Part shown: positions 27,050-34,813 of the stretch, in pieces
Layout of the letters: each line of letters opens with the position of its first letter
Position numbering within the stretch: the first letter of the stretch is position 1
Assembly: GCF_003634105.1 (NCBI RefSeq)
Contig: NZ_RBIQ01000008.1
Location: 707,606-771,605 of the forward strand
Direction of reading: 5' to 3'
DNA length: 64,000 bases
Source: Maribacter vaceletii
Lineage (GTDB): Bacteria > Bacteroidota > Bacteroidia > Flavobacteriales > Flavobacteriaceae
Translations under genes and position numbers: made by a program
Notes under the pieces: model-generated
Told to the model about the DNA's origin: nothing
What the model saw: the letters and a program-made list of their open reading frames with translations, nothing else
Databases searched by the model: none

Positions 27050-27568
27050 ATGAAAAAAGTCAATAAAAATAGCGGATTTAAACTTCCTAAAAATTATCTG
27101 GAAAATTTTAATGATTCTCTGTTAGATAAAATTTCTTCACAAGAAGAAATAAAAATACCTAATAAAGAAGGTTTTACGGTACCCAAAGATTATTTTGACA
27201 CTTTACATAAAAATATTTCAGATAAGTTAGAAGATACCCCTACAAAAGTAATTCCTCTAAAATCCTATAAAAAGTACTACTACTCTGCTATTGCCGCGGC
27301 AGCTATAATTTTACTCTTTGTTGGTATAAACTTAAATAAAACAACAAATTACAGTATAGAAGATATAGCAAATTCTGATATAGATGCATACATAGAATAT
27401 ACAGATTTAAACTTTTCTAGTTATGAAATTGCTGAAGTAGTTCCTGTAGATAATTTAGATATTACGGATATATTAGACGCTGGAATAAATGAAGAGAATA
27501 TTATAGACTATTTAGAAGATGACCTAGATAGTTTTAACGAATTAAATTTAGACAGTTATGATTATTAA
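27050..27568 (+). CDS. Single-pass membrane protein, probable anti-sigma factor
   Basis: 172 residues. The N-terminal cytosolic part (1-80) holds two similar short units: FKLPKNYLENFNDSLLDKI and FTVPKDYFDTLHKNISDKL. One membrane helix follows (about 87-105, SAIAAAAIILLFVGINL) and then a very acidic periplasmic tail rich in Asp/Glu. No zinc-binding HxxxCxxC motif of ZAS anti-sigma factors is present, so the anti-sigma role is inferred from topology and position after the ECF gene. Overlaps the next gene by 11 bases, implying coupling. Confidence 0.75.
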   Translation: MKKVNKNSGFKLPKNYLENFNDSLLDKISSQEEIKIPNKEGFTVPKDYFDTLHKNISDKLEDTPTKVIPLKSYKKYYYSAIAAAAIILLFVGINLNKTTNYSIEDIANSDIDAYIEYTDLNFSSYEIAEVVPVDNLDITDILDAGINEENIIDYLEDDLDSFNELNLDSYDY

Positions 27569-28007
27569 AAAAATAATATTTGTTGCTGTGCTATTAATTG
27601 CTACTAGCATTGTTGCACAACGCAAACCCGACCATGAAAAGATAAAAGCATTAAAAATTGCTTATTTAACAGAGAAGTTAGATTTAACTACCAATGAAGC
27701 GCAAAAATTTTGGCCTGTATATAATGCGCATGAAGAAAAAGTAGAGAAAATAAGAATGCAGCAAAGGTCAGAAATTCATGAAAAAATAAGAGAAATAGAT
27801 AAATTGTCTGAAAAAGAGCTAAATAAGCTTTTAGAATTGGAAATTTCTTTAAATGAAAAAAAACATGCATTAGAAGAAAAGTTTATCCTAGATGTTAGAA
27901 AAGTAGTCTCGGCCAAAAAAACATTTATTATGCTACAATCTGAATATGGCTTTAAAAGAAAACTATTACATCAATATAGAAAAAAACATAAATCAGAAAA
28001 TAAATAA
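27558..28007 (+). CDS. Periplasmic Spy/CpxP-like helical protein
   Basis: 149 residues with a signal peptide ending SIVAQ (residue 21). The mature part is helical, charged and has the repeated heptad look of Spy/CpxP-like sensors (KIAYLTEKLDLTTNEAQKFW, then PVYNAHEEKVEKIR). Family members bind misfolded or envelope proteins, and in flavobacteria such genes are usually called sensors of ECF-type sigma factors. The very basic end HQYRKKHKSENK is notable. It overlaps the putative anti-sigma gene, so the three genes probably form one envelope-stress circuit. Confidence 0.78.
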   Translation: MIIKKIIFVAVLLIATSIVAQRKPDHEKIKALKIAYLTEKLDLTTNEAQKFWPVYNAHEEKVEKIRMQQRSEIHEKIREIDKLSEKELNKLLELEISLNEKKHALEEKFILDVRKVVSAKKTFIMLQSEYGFKRKLLHQYRKKHKSENK

Positions 28008-28012
28008 CGTAC

Positions 28013-28045
28013 ATAAAAAAAGGAGCAAATTGGCTCCATTTTTTA
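28013..28045. terminator. Bidirectional terminator after the ECF operon
   Basis: Hairpin GGAGC/GCTCC flanked by an A run on the left and a T run on the right, between two convergent genes. It overlaps the stop codon of the BNR-propeller gene by a few bases. Confidence 0.75.
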
Positions 28046-29074
28046 TTTAAAACTTAATTTTGCGATTCTATTTTTCCCTGCAGCATAAGCAATAGAATCA
28101 TTTACAAAGCGAAGTGTGTAAAAAGATTCATTAGATAGTTGTTGCCAACTTTCTCCTCTATTTTTAGAATAAGAAATTCCTGTAAAACCTATAGCAACAA
28201 TTTCATTCCCATTAGAATTAGGAACAAATTGTACACAACTTTTATAGCCAGGGTCTTTATCATTGGCTACTAATTTCCATGTTTTACCACCATCTATTGT
28301 TATTGCTTTGTTACTAGTATTAGACTCTGGGCTAGTGTAATCTCCACCAATAGCAAATCCTATTTTATCATCATAAAAATCTAAAGAATAAATGCCTTGC
28401 GTAGGCTTTTTATCTATAATGGGAGTTGTTAAAACGCGCCAGTTAACTCCTTTATTTTCAGAATAATAAATCCTGCTATTTGTGGTAGCTATCCAAGCTT
28501 TATCTCCTTGAACTTCAATATTGGTATTACTTGCAGCAAAAGCTCCTTCCCCTTTTAATCCCTCTGGTAAATCTTCACAAGGAATTCTAGACCAACTCTC
28601 TCCTCCATCTCTTGTAATTAGTATAGAAATACAACCATTAGTACTATCTCCTACTGCAATTCCTTCTTTATCATTCCAAAAAGTCATTGCATCATAAAAA
28701 ACACCTTCTCCTACTTCTTTATATACTAATTCCATTTTCCCTGCATCACCGGTTTTATATAACAAAGCTGGATTCGCTATAGAAAACATAAAAAAATCGG
28801 AATTTGTATGTGCAACAGACCTAAAATGAGGTTTCTTACCTTCAAAGTCTATTGTATTTAATCGTACTTTATTTGTCGCAAAATCTACAGAACCAAAAAC
28901 ACCTTTGTCTGCAGCAAAAGCTAAACTAGTACCCATAACCTCAATAGCTCTTATACTAACAGAATCTTCATATATGATAGCTGCTTGTACAGAAGAAAAA
29001 GGCGTTTTTTTCTTTTCTTGATTGCAGCCAAATAAAAGGGAAACAAATAGTAAAATTGGGAAAGAAAATTTCAT
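28043..29074 (-). CDS. Lipoprotein with BNR/YCF48-like beta-propeller
   Basis: 343 residues from MKFSFPILLFVSLLFGCNQE, with a lipobox giving the lipidated Cys at residue 17. The body has Asp-box repeats of BNR propellers: TRDGGESWSRI, SENKGVNWRVL, TIDGGKTWKLV and SKNRGESWQQL. This is the same architecture as oxidoreductase- or photosystem-assembly-like (YCF48) propellers of Bacteroidota, whose role is unknown. No sialidase catalytic RIP/Tyr set was identified. A TTG six codons upstream extends the frame but lacks a signal-like start. It is divergent from the RsmB-type gene 72 bases away. Confidence 0.85.
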   Translation of the reverse strand: MKFSFPILLFVSLLFGCNQEKKKTPFSSVQAAIIYEDSVSIRAIEVMGTSLAFAADKGVFGSVDFATNKVRLNTIDFEGKKPHFRSVAHTNSDFFMFSIANPALLYKTGDAGKMELVYKEVGEGVFYDAMTFWNDKEGIAVGDSTNGCISILITRDGGESWSRIPCEDLPEGLKGEGAFAASNTNIEVQGDKAWIATTNSRIYYSENKGVNWRVLTTPIIDKKPTQGIYSLDFYDDKIGFAIGGDYTSPESNTSNKAITIDGGKTWKLVANDKDPGYKSCVQFVPNSNGNEIVAIGFTGISYSKNRGESWQQLSNESFYTLRFVNDSIAYAAGKNRIAKLSFK

Positions 29075-29146
29075 GAAGATTAATTTTATCAAAAATAAGT
29101 CTATTCACTTCTAATGCAATACCTTTGCAGCCTTATTTTTTAAGTG

Positions 29147-30358
29147 ATGAAATTACACAGAAATCTTGTTTTTGCAGTTATAGATGCGTTAAATTTAATT
29201 TTTAATGAAGACGAATATGCAGATAAAGTAGTACAAAAAGTTTTAAAGTTTGATAAACGTTGGGGTTCTCGAGACCGTGGTTTTATTGCAGAAACAACGT
29301 ATGATATTGTTCGTTGGAAACGCCTGTACTCTGAAATTGCGGAAGTAAAAGCTCCGTATTCTAGACCCAACTTATTCCGTTTATTTGCGGTTTGGGCTAT
29401 TCTTAGAGGTATAAAATTACCAGATTGGAAACAATTAGAACCAACACCAGAAAGAAAAATTAAAGGAAGGTTTGATGAACTTTCTAAAACAAGAAAATAT
29501 AAAGAATCTATTCCAGATTGGATGGATGAGCTTTGTGAAAAGTCTTTAGGCGAAAAACTATGGAATAAAGAGGCTGCTGCTTTAAACCAGCAAGCTGATG
29601 TTATTCTTAGAGCAAACACCCTTAAAACTACAAAAGAAAAATTACGTAAAAATCTTTTAGATAATGGCATTGATACAGATGGCATAAAAGGATACACAAG
29701 TGCTTTAAAATTAGCAGAACGCGGAAATGTATTTACTAGTGATGCCTTTAAAAATGGTTGGTTTGAGGTTCAGGATGCTTCTTCGCAACTGGTATCAGAG
29801 TTTTTAGAGGTAAAACCAGGAATGCGTGTTGTAGATACATGTGCTGGCGCAGGAGGAAAAACATTGCATTTAGCTGCTCTAATGGAAAATAAAGGGCAAT
29901 TAATTGCCTTAGATATTTATGCCAATAAATTAAAAGAATTAAAGCGTAGAGCAAAACGCGCAGGAGCACATAATATTGAACCCAGACATATAGAGTCTAC
30001 CAAAGTAATTAAAAAGCTGTATGGATCAGCAGACCGTGTTTTAATTGATGCTCCTTGTACTGGTTTAGGAATTTTACGAAGAAACCCAGATGCTAAATGG
30101 AAATTACAACCAGAATTTGTAGATAAAATTATAGCAACTCAAAAAGAGATTATTCGAAGCTATAGCAAAATGGTAAAACCTGGAGGACAAATGGTTTATG
30201 CTACATGTTCTATTTTACCACAAGAAAACATAGACCAAGTAAAGTCCTTTTTAACATCGGAAGAAGGTAAAGACTTTGAACTCATAAAAGACAAAAAAAT
30301 ATTTGCCTCTACTAGTGGTTTTGATGGTTTTTACATGGCTCTCTTAAAAAAGAAATAA
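29147..30358 (+). CDS. RsmB/NOP-family rRNA cytosine-C5 methyltransferase
   Basis: SAM-dependent m5C methyltransferase acting on rRNA. 403 residues. The N-terminal NusB-like/RNA-binding part runs to about 170. The Rossmann domain has VVDTCAGAGGKTLHLA (SAM loop), IALDIYANKL, the catalytic DAPCTGLGILRR motif and the second cysteine motif YATCSILPQEN. The C-terminal end lacks a PUA domain. A TACCTTTG element (29120-29127) lies 19 bases before the ATG and may be its -7. The precise rRNA target (C967-type as RsmB, or another) is not determined. A GTG directly before the ATG is an alternative start. Confidence 0.9.
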   Translation: MKLHRNLVFAVIDALNLIFNEDEYADKVVQKVLKFDKRWGSRDRGFIAETTYDIVRWKRLYSEIAEVKAPYSRPNLFRLFAVWAILRGIKLPDWKQLEPTPERKIKGRFDELSKTRKYKESIPDWMDELCEKSLGEKLWNKEAAALNQQADVILRANTLKTTKEKLRKNLLDNGIDTDGIKGYTSALKLAERGNVFTSDAFKNGWFEVQDASSQLVSEFLEVKPGMRVVDTCAGAGGKTLHLAALMENKGQLIALDIYANKLKELKRRAKRAGAHNIEPRHIESTKVIKKLYGSADRVLIDAPCTGLGILRRNPDAKWKLQPEFVDKIIATQKEIIRSYSKMVKPGGQMVYATCSILPQENIDQVKSFLTSEEGKDFELIKDKKIFASTSGFDGFYMALLKKK

Positions 30359-30376
30359 TGCAATAGTTTAGCACAA

Positions 30377-30408
30377 AAAAAATCGGCTTTAGTAAAGCCG
30401 ATTTTTTT
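30377..30408 (+). terminator. Terminator after the rRNA methyltransferase
   Basis: AATCGGCTTT/AAAGCCGATT, three-base loop AGT, with A and T runs on either side, so it can also serve the convergent His-rich gene. Confidence 0.88.
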
Positions 30409-30427
30409 ATATATACCAATTTCAAAA

Positions 30428-30859
30428 TTACAACCCTATTCTAACACTAGGGACATTAACTCCCACATTAGTTCTTACAACTGTAGTACGTCTTGGTTCA
30501 CTTCTATAATGAGAACTATAATAAAATCTTGCATGACTATGATAATGAGGGCTGTGGTGGCAATGAGAATCGCAATATTCTGCATGTTCAGCATAAGCAT
30601 CTCTTTTTCCTCTCATATAAGCTCTATATGCTTTTCGGTCTCTTTTCTTTAAGTTTTTTTCATAAGCTTTTTGATCTTCCCAAAACTCTTCTTCCTCTTC
30701 TACAGTAATTTTTGTAGACTGTTCATAAGCAGCATCTTCTTTTGCTCTTTGCTCATAATAAGATATTTTTTTATCCTTTGAAGTTTCCGTTTCTTGTGCC
30801 TTTACTGTATAAGATATTGTCATAATAAATACAGGCAATAAAAAATATACTTTTTTCAT
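30428..30859 (-). CDS. Small secreted His-rich protein, function unknown
   Basis: 143 residues. A signal peptide ends VKAQE (about residue 22). A charged helical middle (EEEEEFWEDQKAYEKNLKKR) precedes a basic stretch (KRDRKAYRAYMRGKRDAYAE) and then a His/Tyr/Ser-rich segment with YCDSHCHHSPHYHSHARFYY, ending in a valine-rich tail NVGVNVPSVRIGL. The His/Cys cluster could bind a metal, but no family is recognised. Stands alone, convergent with the methyltransferase gene. Confidence 0.75.
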   Translation of the reverse strand: MKKVYFLLPVFIMTISYTVKAQETETSKDKKISYYEQRAKEDAAYEQSTKITVEEEEEFWEDQKAYEKNLKKRDRKAYRAYMRGKRDAYAEHAEYCDSHCHHSPHYHSHARFYYSSHYRSEPRRTTVVRTNVGVNVPSVRIGL

Positions 30860-30997
30860 AATTTATAATTTTATATGCTATTGCAAAATTTATATCACGT
30901 TGCAATACAACCATAGAACAATTAGCAAATAAAATACCCTACTTTAAGTAATAAGAAATTAACAATTAGTACTAAAAACTGTTAACTATTCTTCTAA

Positions 30998-31025
30998 AAA
31001 TTTACACTTAAAAAGTGTAAATTTG
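30998..31025 (+). promoter_or_regulatory. Palindrome over the purL promoter -7 element
   Basis: A perfect 12-bp inverted repeat, AAATTTACACTT (30998-31009) and AAGTGTAAATTT (31013-31024), with a three-base centre. Its right arm contains TAAATTTG (31018-31025), an exact TAnnTTTG -7 element, 25 bases before the purL ATG. A repressor bound here would block the promoter. As an alternative it could be a hairpin upstream of the transcript, but it lacks a T run. Confidence 0.6.
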
Positions 31026-31050
31026 TCGCTTGTTAAACAAAAGAGCTACA

Positions 31051-34000
31051 ATGATTCATTTTTTCGGGGATGCAACAAACAAAGTTTTTGCAGTACAAAC
31101 TACCGCTGAACTTTCGGAAGAAACTACAAACAAATTAATATGGTTATTTGGTAACCAACCAAAAATAAACGCGGCGTCTCTAGACGCCTTTTTTATTGGC
31201 CCAAGAGCTGCTATGATTACTCCTTGGAGCACTAATGCCACAGAAATTACTCAGAATATGGGAATTACTGATGTAATTCGTATTGAAGAGTTTTATAGCG
31301 TTTCAAAAGATTTTACAGATTTTGACCCAATGCTTTCTCACAAATTTGAAAGCCTAGATCAAGAAATGTTTACCATAGATATTACCCCAGAACCTATTCT
31401 GGAAATTGATGATATTGCGGCATATAATACACAAGAAGGTTTAGCACTTAGTGATGAGGAAGTAACCTATTTAGAAAGTGTATCTCAGAAAATTGGAAGA
31501 AAATTAACCGATTCTGAAGTTTTTGGCTTTAGTCAAGTAAACTCAGAACACTGTCGTCATAAAATATTTAATGGCGATTTTGTTATTGATGGGGTACAAA
31601 TGCCAACTTCTCTTTTTAAATTAATTAAAAAAACATCTCAAGAAAACCACAACGACATTGTTTCTGCTTATAAAGATAATGTTGCTTTTGTAAAAGGTCC
31701 TGAGGCGGTACAATTTGCACCAAAAACAGCAAATAAACCCGATTTTTATCAAGAAGAGAAATTCGATTCTGTAATTTCCTTAAAAGCAGAAACACATAAC
31801 TTCCCAACCACTGTAGAACCTTTTAATGGTGCTGCAACAGGTGCTGGAGGAGAAATAAGAGACCGTTTAGCTGGTGGGCAAGGTTCCTTACCATTAGCAG
31901 GAACTGCGGTATATATGACCGCATATTCTCGATTAGAGAAAGATAGAAAATGGGAAAAAGGTTTAGCAGAACGTAAATGGTTATACCAAACTCCTATGGA
32001 TATTTTAATAAAAGCATCGAACGGAGCATCGGACTTTGGGAATAAATTTGGACAACCATTAATTAATGGTTCTGTTCTTACATTTGAACATAAAGAAGAA
32101 GCTAATTCTAGCGATAATCCTCGTCGTTTAGGTTTTGATAAAGTTATTATGCAAGCTGGTGGTATTGGTTACGGGAAAGCGTCACAAGCTATTAAAGCAA
32201 CCCCAGAAGAAGGAGACAAAATTGTTATTCTTGGTGGCGACAACTACCGTATTGGTATGGGTGGCGCAGCTGTTTCTAGTGCAGATACAGGTGAATTTAG
32301 TTCTGCCATAGAACTTAATGCAGTACAACGTTCTAATCCAGAAATGCAAAAACGTGCAGCAAATGCTATACGAGGTATGGTAGAGAGTGATGCTAACCTT
32401 ATTGTATCTATCCATGATCATGGAGCTGGTGGACATTTAAATTGCCTTTCTGAACTAGTTGAAGAAACTGGCGGAAAAATAGATTTAGATAAATTACCAG
32501 TTGGTGACCCTACCCTTTCTGCAAAAGAAATTATAGGTAACGAATCTCAAGAACGTATGGGCTTAGTTATTGGTAAAGAAGATACAAGTTTACTTAAAGA
32601 AATTGCGGAACGTGAGCGTTCTCCTATGTACGAAGTTGGTGATGTTACAACAGATGACCGTTTCACTTTTGAATCGGGCACTACTGGTGAAAAACCTATG
32701 GACGTTGCACTTTCTGATATTTTTGGTAGCTCTCCTAAAACAGTTTTAACAGACAATACAGTTGCTCGTAATTACGATGCACCAGAATATAAATTAGAAA
32801 ATTTTCACGATTATTTAGAGCAAGTTTTACAGTTAGAGGCTGTTGCTTCTAAAGATTGGTTAACAAATAAAGTAGACCGTTGTGTTGGTGGCCGTGTTGC
32901 AAAACAGCAATGTGCTGGACCTTTACAACTACCATTAAACAATTGTGGTGTTATGGCGCTAGATTTTAAAGGGAAAGAAGGAATTGCTACCTCTATGGGC
33001 CACTCTCCTATTTCTGCTTTAATAGACCCTGCTGCAGGTAGTAAAAATAGTATAACAGAAGCCCTAACAAACATTATTTGGGCTCCTTTAAAAGATGGAC
33101 TACAATCCGTTTCTTTATCCGCTAACTGGATGTGGCCTTGTAAAAATGAAGGTGAAGATGCTCGTTTATACAAAGCTGTAGAAGCGGTTTCTGAATTCTC
33201 TATTGGATTAGGCATCAACGTACCAACAGGGAAAGATTCTCTTTCTATGAAGCAAAAATATAACGATGGCGATGTAATATCTCCTGGTACAGTAATTATT
33301 TCTGCTGCTGGTAATTGTAACGATATAACAAAAGTTGTAGAGCCTGTTTTACAAAAAAATGGTGGAGATATTTACTACATCAATCTATCTAAAGACAACT
33401 TTAAATTAGGTGGTTCTTCTTTTGCACAAATATTAAATACTATTGGTAATGAAGCTCCAACAGTTCATGATGCTGCCTATGTTAAAACAGTATTTAATAC
33501 CATTCAAACTTTAATTAAAGAAGGACAAATACTTGCAGGTCACGATGTTGCCTCTGGTGGTTTAATTACTACGTTATTAGAATTATGTTTTGCAGATGTT
33601 AATCTGGGAGCTAAATTAGACCTCAGTAATTTAGGAGAACAAGACACTATTAAACTTCTTTTTTCTGAAAATGCTGGTGTTGTACTTCAAGCTAAAGATG
33701 CATCTATAGAGGCTGTTTTAAGTAATGCTAAAATCGATTTTAAAAAGATAGGAACTGTTTCTTCTGAAGCTACACTTACGATTAAAAACAGAGGCATGGA
33801 AATGGGATTAAATGTTAGTTCATTAAGAGATACATGGTTTAAAACATCGTATTTACTGGATGATAAGCAAACCGCAAATAACTTAGCTAAAGATCGCTAC
33901 GACAATTATAAAAATCAAGCGTTACAGTATACATTCCCTAAAAATTTCACAGGAAAATTAAAAGATAGAGGCGCATTGAGCGGAGCCGAAATGAGGCCTA

Positions 34001-34743
34001 AAGCTGCTATTTTAAGGGAAAAAGGAAGTAATTCGGAACGAGAAATGGCAAATGCAATGTATTTAGCTGGATTTGATGTAAAAGATGTACACATGACTGA
34101 CCTTATCTCTGGTCGTGAAACCTTAGAAGATATTCAATTCTTAGGAGCTGTTGGTGGCTTTTCTAACTCAGACGTATTAGGAAGTGCTAAAGGTTGGGCA
34201 GGAGCTATTAAATACAATGAAAAAGCAAATGCTGTAATAAAGAACTTCTTTGCTAGACCAGATACGCTTTCTGTTGGCATTTGTAATGGTTGCCAATTAT
34301 TTATGGAATTAGATTTAATTAATCCAGAACATGAAACGCACGGTAGAATGGTACATAACGATTCTAATAAGCACGAGAGTAACTTTACATCCGTTAAAAT
34401 TCAAGAAAATAACTCTATAATGTTATCCTCTTTAGCCGGGAATACTTTAGGCGTTTGGATATCGCATGGAGAAGGTAAATTTAACTTACCATACGGTGAA
34501 GATAAATATCAAATTGTAGCAAAATATGGTTACGAAGGATATCCAGCTAACCCTAACGGAAGTGATTTTAATACGGCTATGCTGTGTGATGCTACTGGAC
34601 GACATTTAGTAACTATGCCGCACTTTGAGCGTTCTACATTCCCATGGAACTGGGCATACTACCCTACTGATAGACAAGATGAAGTTTCTCCTTGGTTAGA
34701 AGCTTTTGAGAATGCCTATAATTGGGCTGTATCACATAAATAA
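31051..34743 (+). CDS. purL: Phosphoribosylformylglycinamidine synthase (large, fused form)
   Basis: Fourth step of purine synthesis: FGAR plus glutamine and ATP to FGAM. About 1230 residues, the long form with synthetase and glutaminase fused. Motifs are SQVNSEHCRHKIFNGDF near the N-terminus, LKAETHNFPTTVEPFNGAAT, GGHLNCLSELVEE, and a class I glutaminase domain at the end with SVGICNGCQLFMELDL (nucleophile Cys in GICNGC), PHFERSTFPWNW and GRMVHND. The open frame reaches a TTG 21 bases upstream, but MIHFFGDATNKVF is the natural N-terminus. Monocistronic; its promoter carries a palindrome. Confidence 0.96.
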   Translation: MIHFFGDATNKVFAVQTTAELSEETTNKLIWLFGNQPKINAASLDAFFIGPRAAMITPWSTNATEITQNMGITDVIRIEEFYSVSKDFTDFDPMLSHKFESLDQEMFTIDITPEPILEIDDIAAYNTQEGLALSDEEVTYLESVSQKIGRKLTDSEVFGFSQVNSEHCRHKIFNGDFVIDGVQMPTSLFKLIKKTSQENHNDIVSAYKDNVAFVKGPEAVQFAPKTANKPDFYQEEKFDSVISLKAETHNFPTTVEPFNGAATGAGGEIRDRLAGGQGSLPLAGTAVYMTAYSRLEKDRKWEKGLAERKWLYQTPMDILIKASNGASDFGNKFGQPLINGSVLTFEHKEEANSSDNPRRLGFDKVIMQAGGIGYGKASQAIKATPEEGDKIVILGGDNYRIGMGGAAVSSADTGEFSSAIELNAVQRSNPEMQKRAANAIRGMVESDANLIVSIHDHGAGGHLNCLSELVEETGGKIDLDKLPVGDPTLSAKEIIGNESQERMGLVIGKEDTSLLKEIAERERSPMYEVGDVTTDDRFTFESGTTGEKPMDVALSDIFGSSPKTVLTDNTVARNYDAPEYKLENFHDYLEQVLQLEAVASKDWLTNKVDRCVGGRVAKQQCAGPLQLPLNNCGVMALDFKGKEGIATSMGHSPISALIDPAAGSKNSITEALTNIIWAPLKDGLQSVSLSANWMWPCKNEGEDARLYKAVEAVSEFSIGLGINVPTGKDSLSMKQKYNDGDVISPGTVIISAAGNCNDITKVVEPVLQKNGGDIYYINLSKDNFKLGGSSFAQILNTIGNEAPTVHDAAYVKTVFNTIQTLIKEGQILAGHDVASGGLITTLLELCFADVNLGAKLDLSNLGEQDTIKLLFSENAGVVLQAKDASIEAVLSNAKIDFKKIGTVSSEATLTIKNRGMEMGLNVSSLRDTWFKTSYLLDDKQTANNLAKDRYDNYKNQALQYTFPKNFTGKLKDRGALSGAEMRPKAAILREKGSNSEREMANAMYLAGFDVKDVHMTDLISGRETLEDIQFLGAVGGFSNSDVLGSAKGWAGAIKYNEKANAVIKNFFARPDTLSVGICNGCQLFMELDLINPEHETHGRMVHNDSNKHESNFTSVKIQENNSIMLSSLAGNTLGVWISHGEGKFNLPYGEDKYQIVAKYGYEGYPANPNGSDFNTAMLCDATGRHLVTMPHFERSTFPWNWAYYPTDRQDEVSPWLEAFENAYNWAVSHK

Positions 34744-34746
34744 TAT

Positions 34747-34785
34747 AAAAAAAGGGTTCTAATTTCCTCACAAGAATTAGAACCC
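34747..34785 (-). terminator. Terminator between purL and the T9SS protein gene
   Basis: GGGTTCTAATT/AATTAGAACCC with a ten-base loop. On the minus strand it is followed by seven T residues, so it mainly serves the minus-strand T9SS protein gene. Confidence 0.8.
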
Positions 34786-34813
34786 ATTTACAACATTCAC
34801 TAATCTAAAACCA

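Noticed and set aside
28043..29074. Sialidase annotation from Asp-box repeats
   Set aside because: Asp-boxes alone are structural; the sialidase Arg triad and nucleophile Tyr were not found and the YCF48-like pattern fits better.
29140..29697. 185-codon minus-strand frame opposite the rRNA methyltransferase start
   Set aside because: Lies opposite a conserved methyltransferase N-terminus and reads as a shadow.
32811..33218. 135-codon minus-strand frame within purL
   Set aside because: Antisense of conserved FGAM synthase sequence; not independent.
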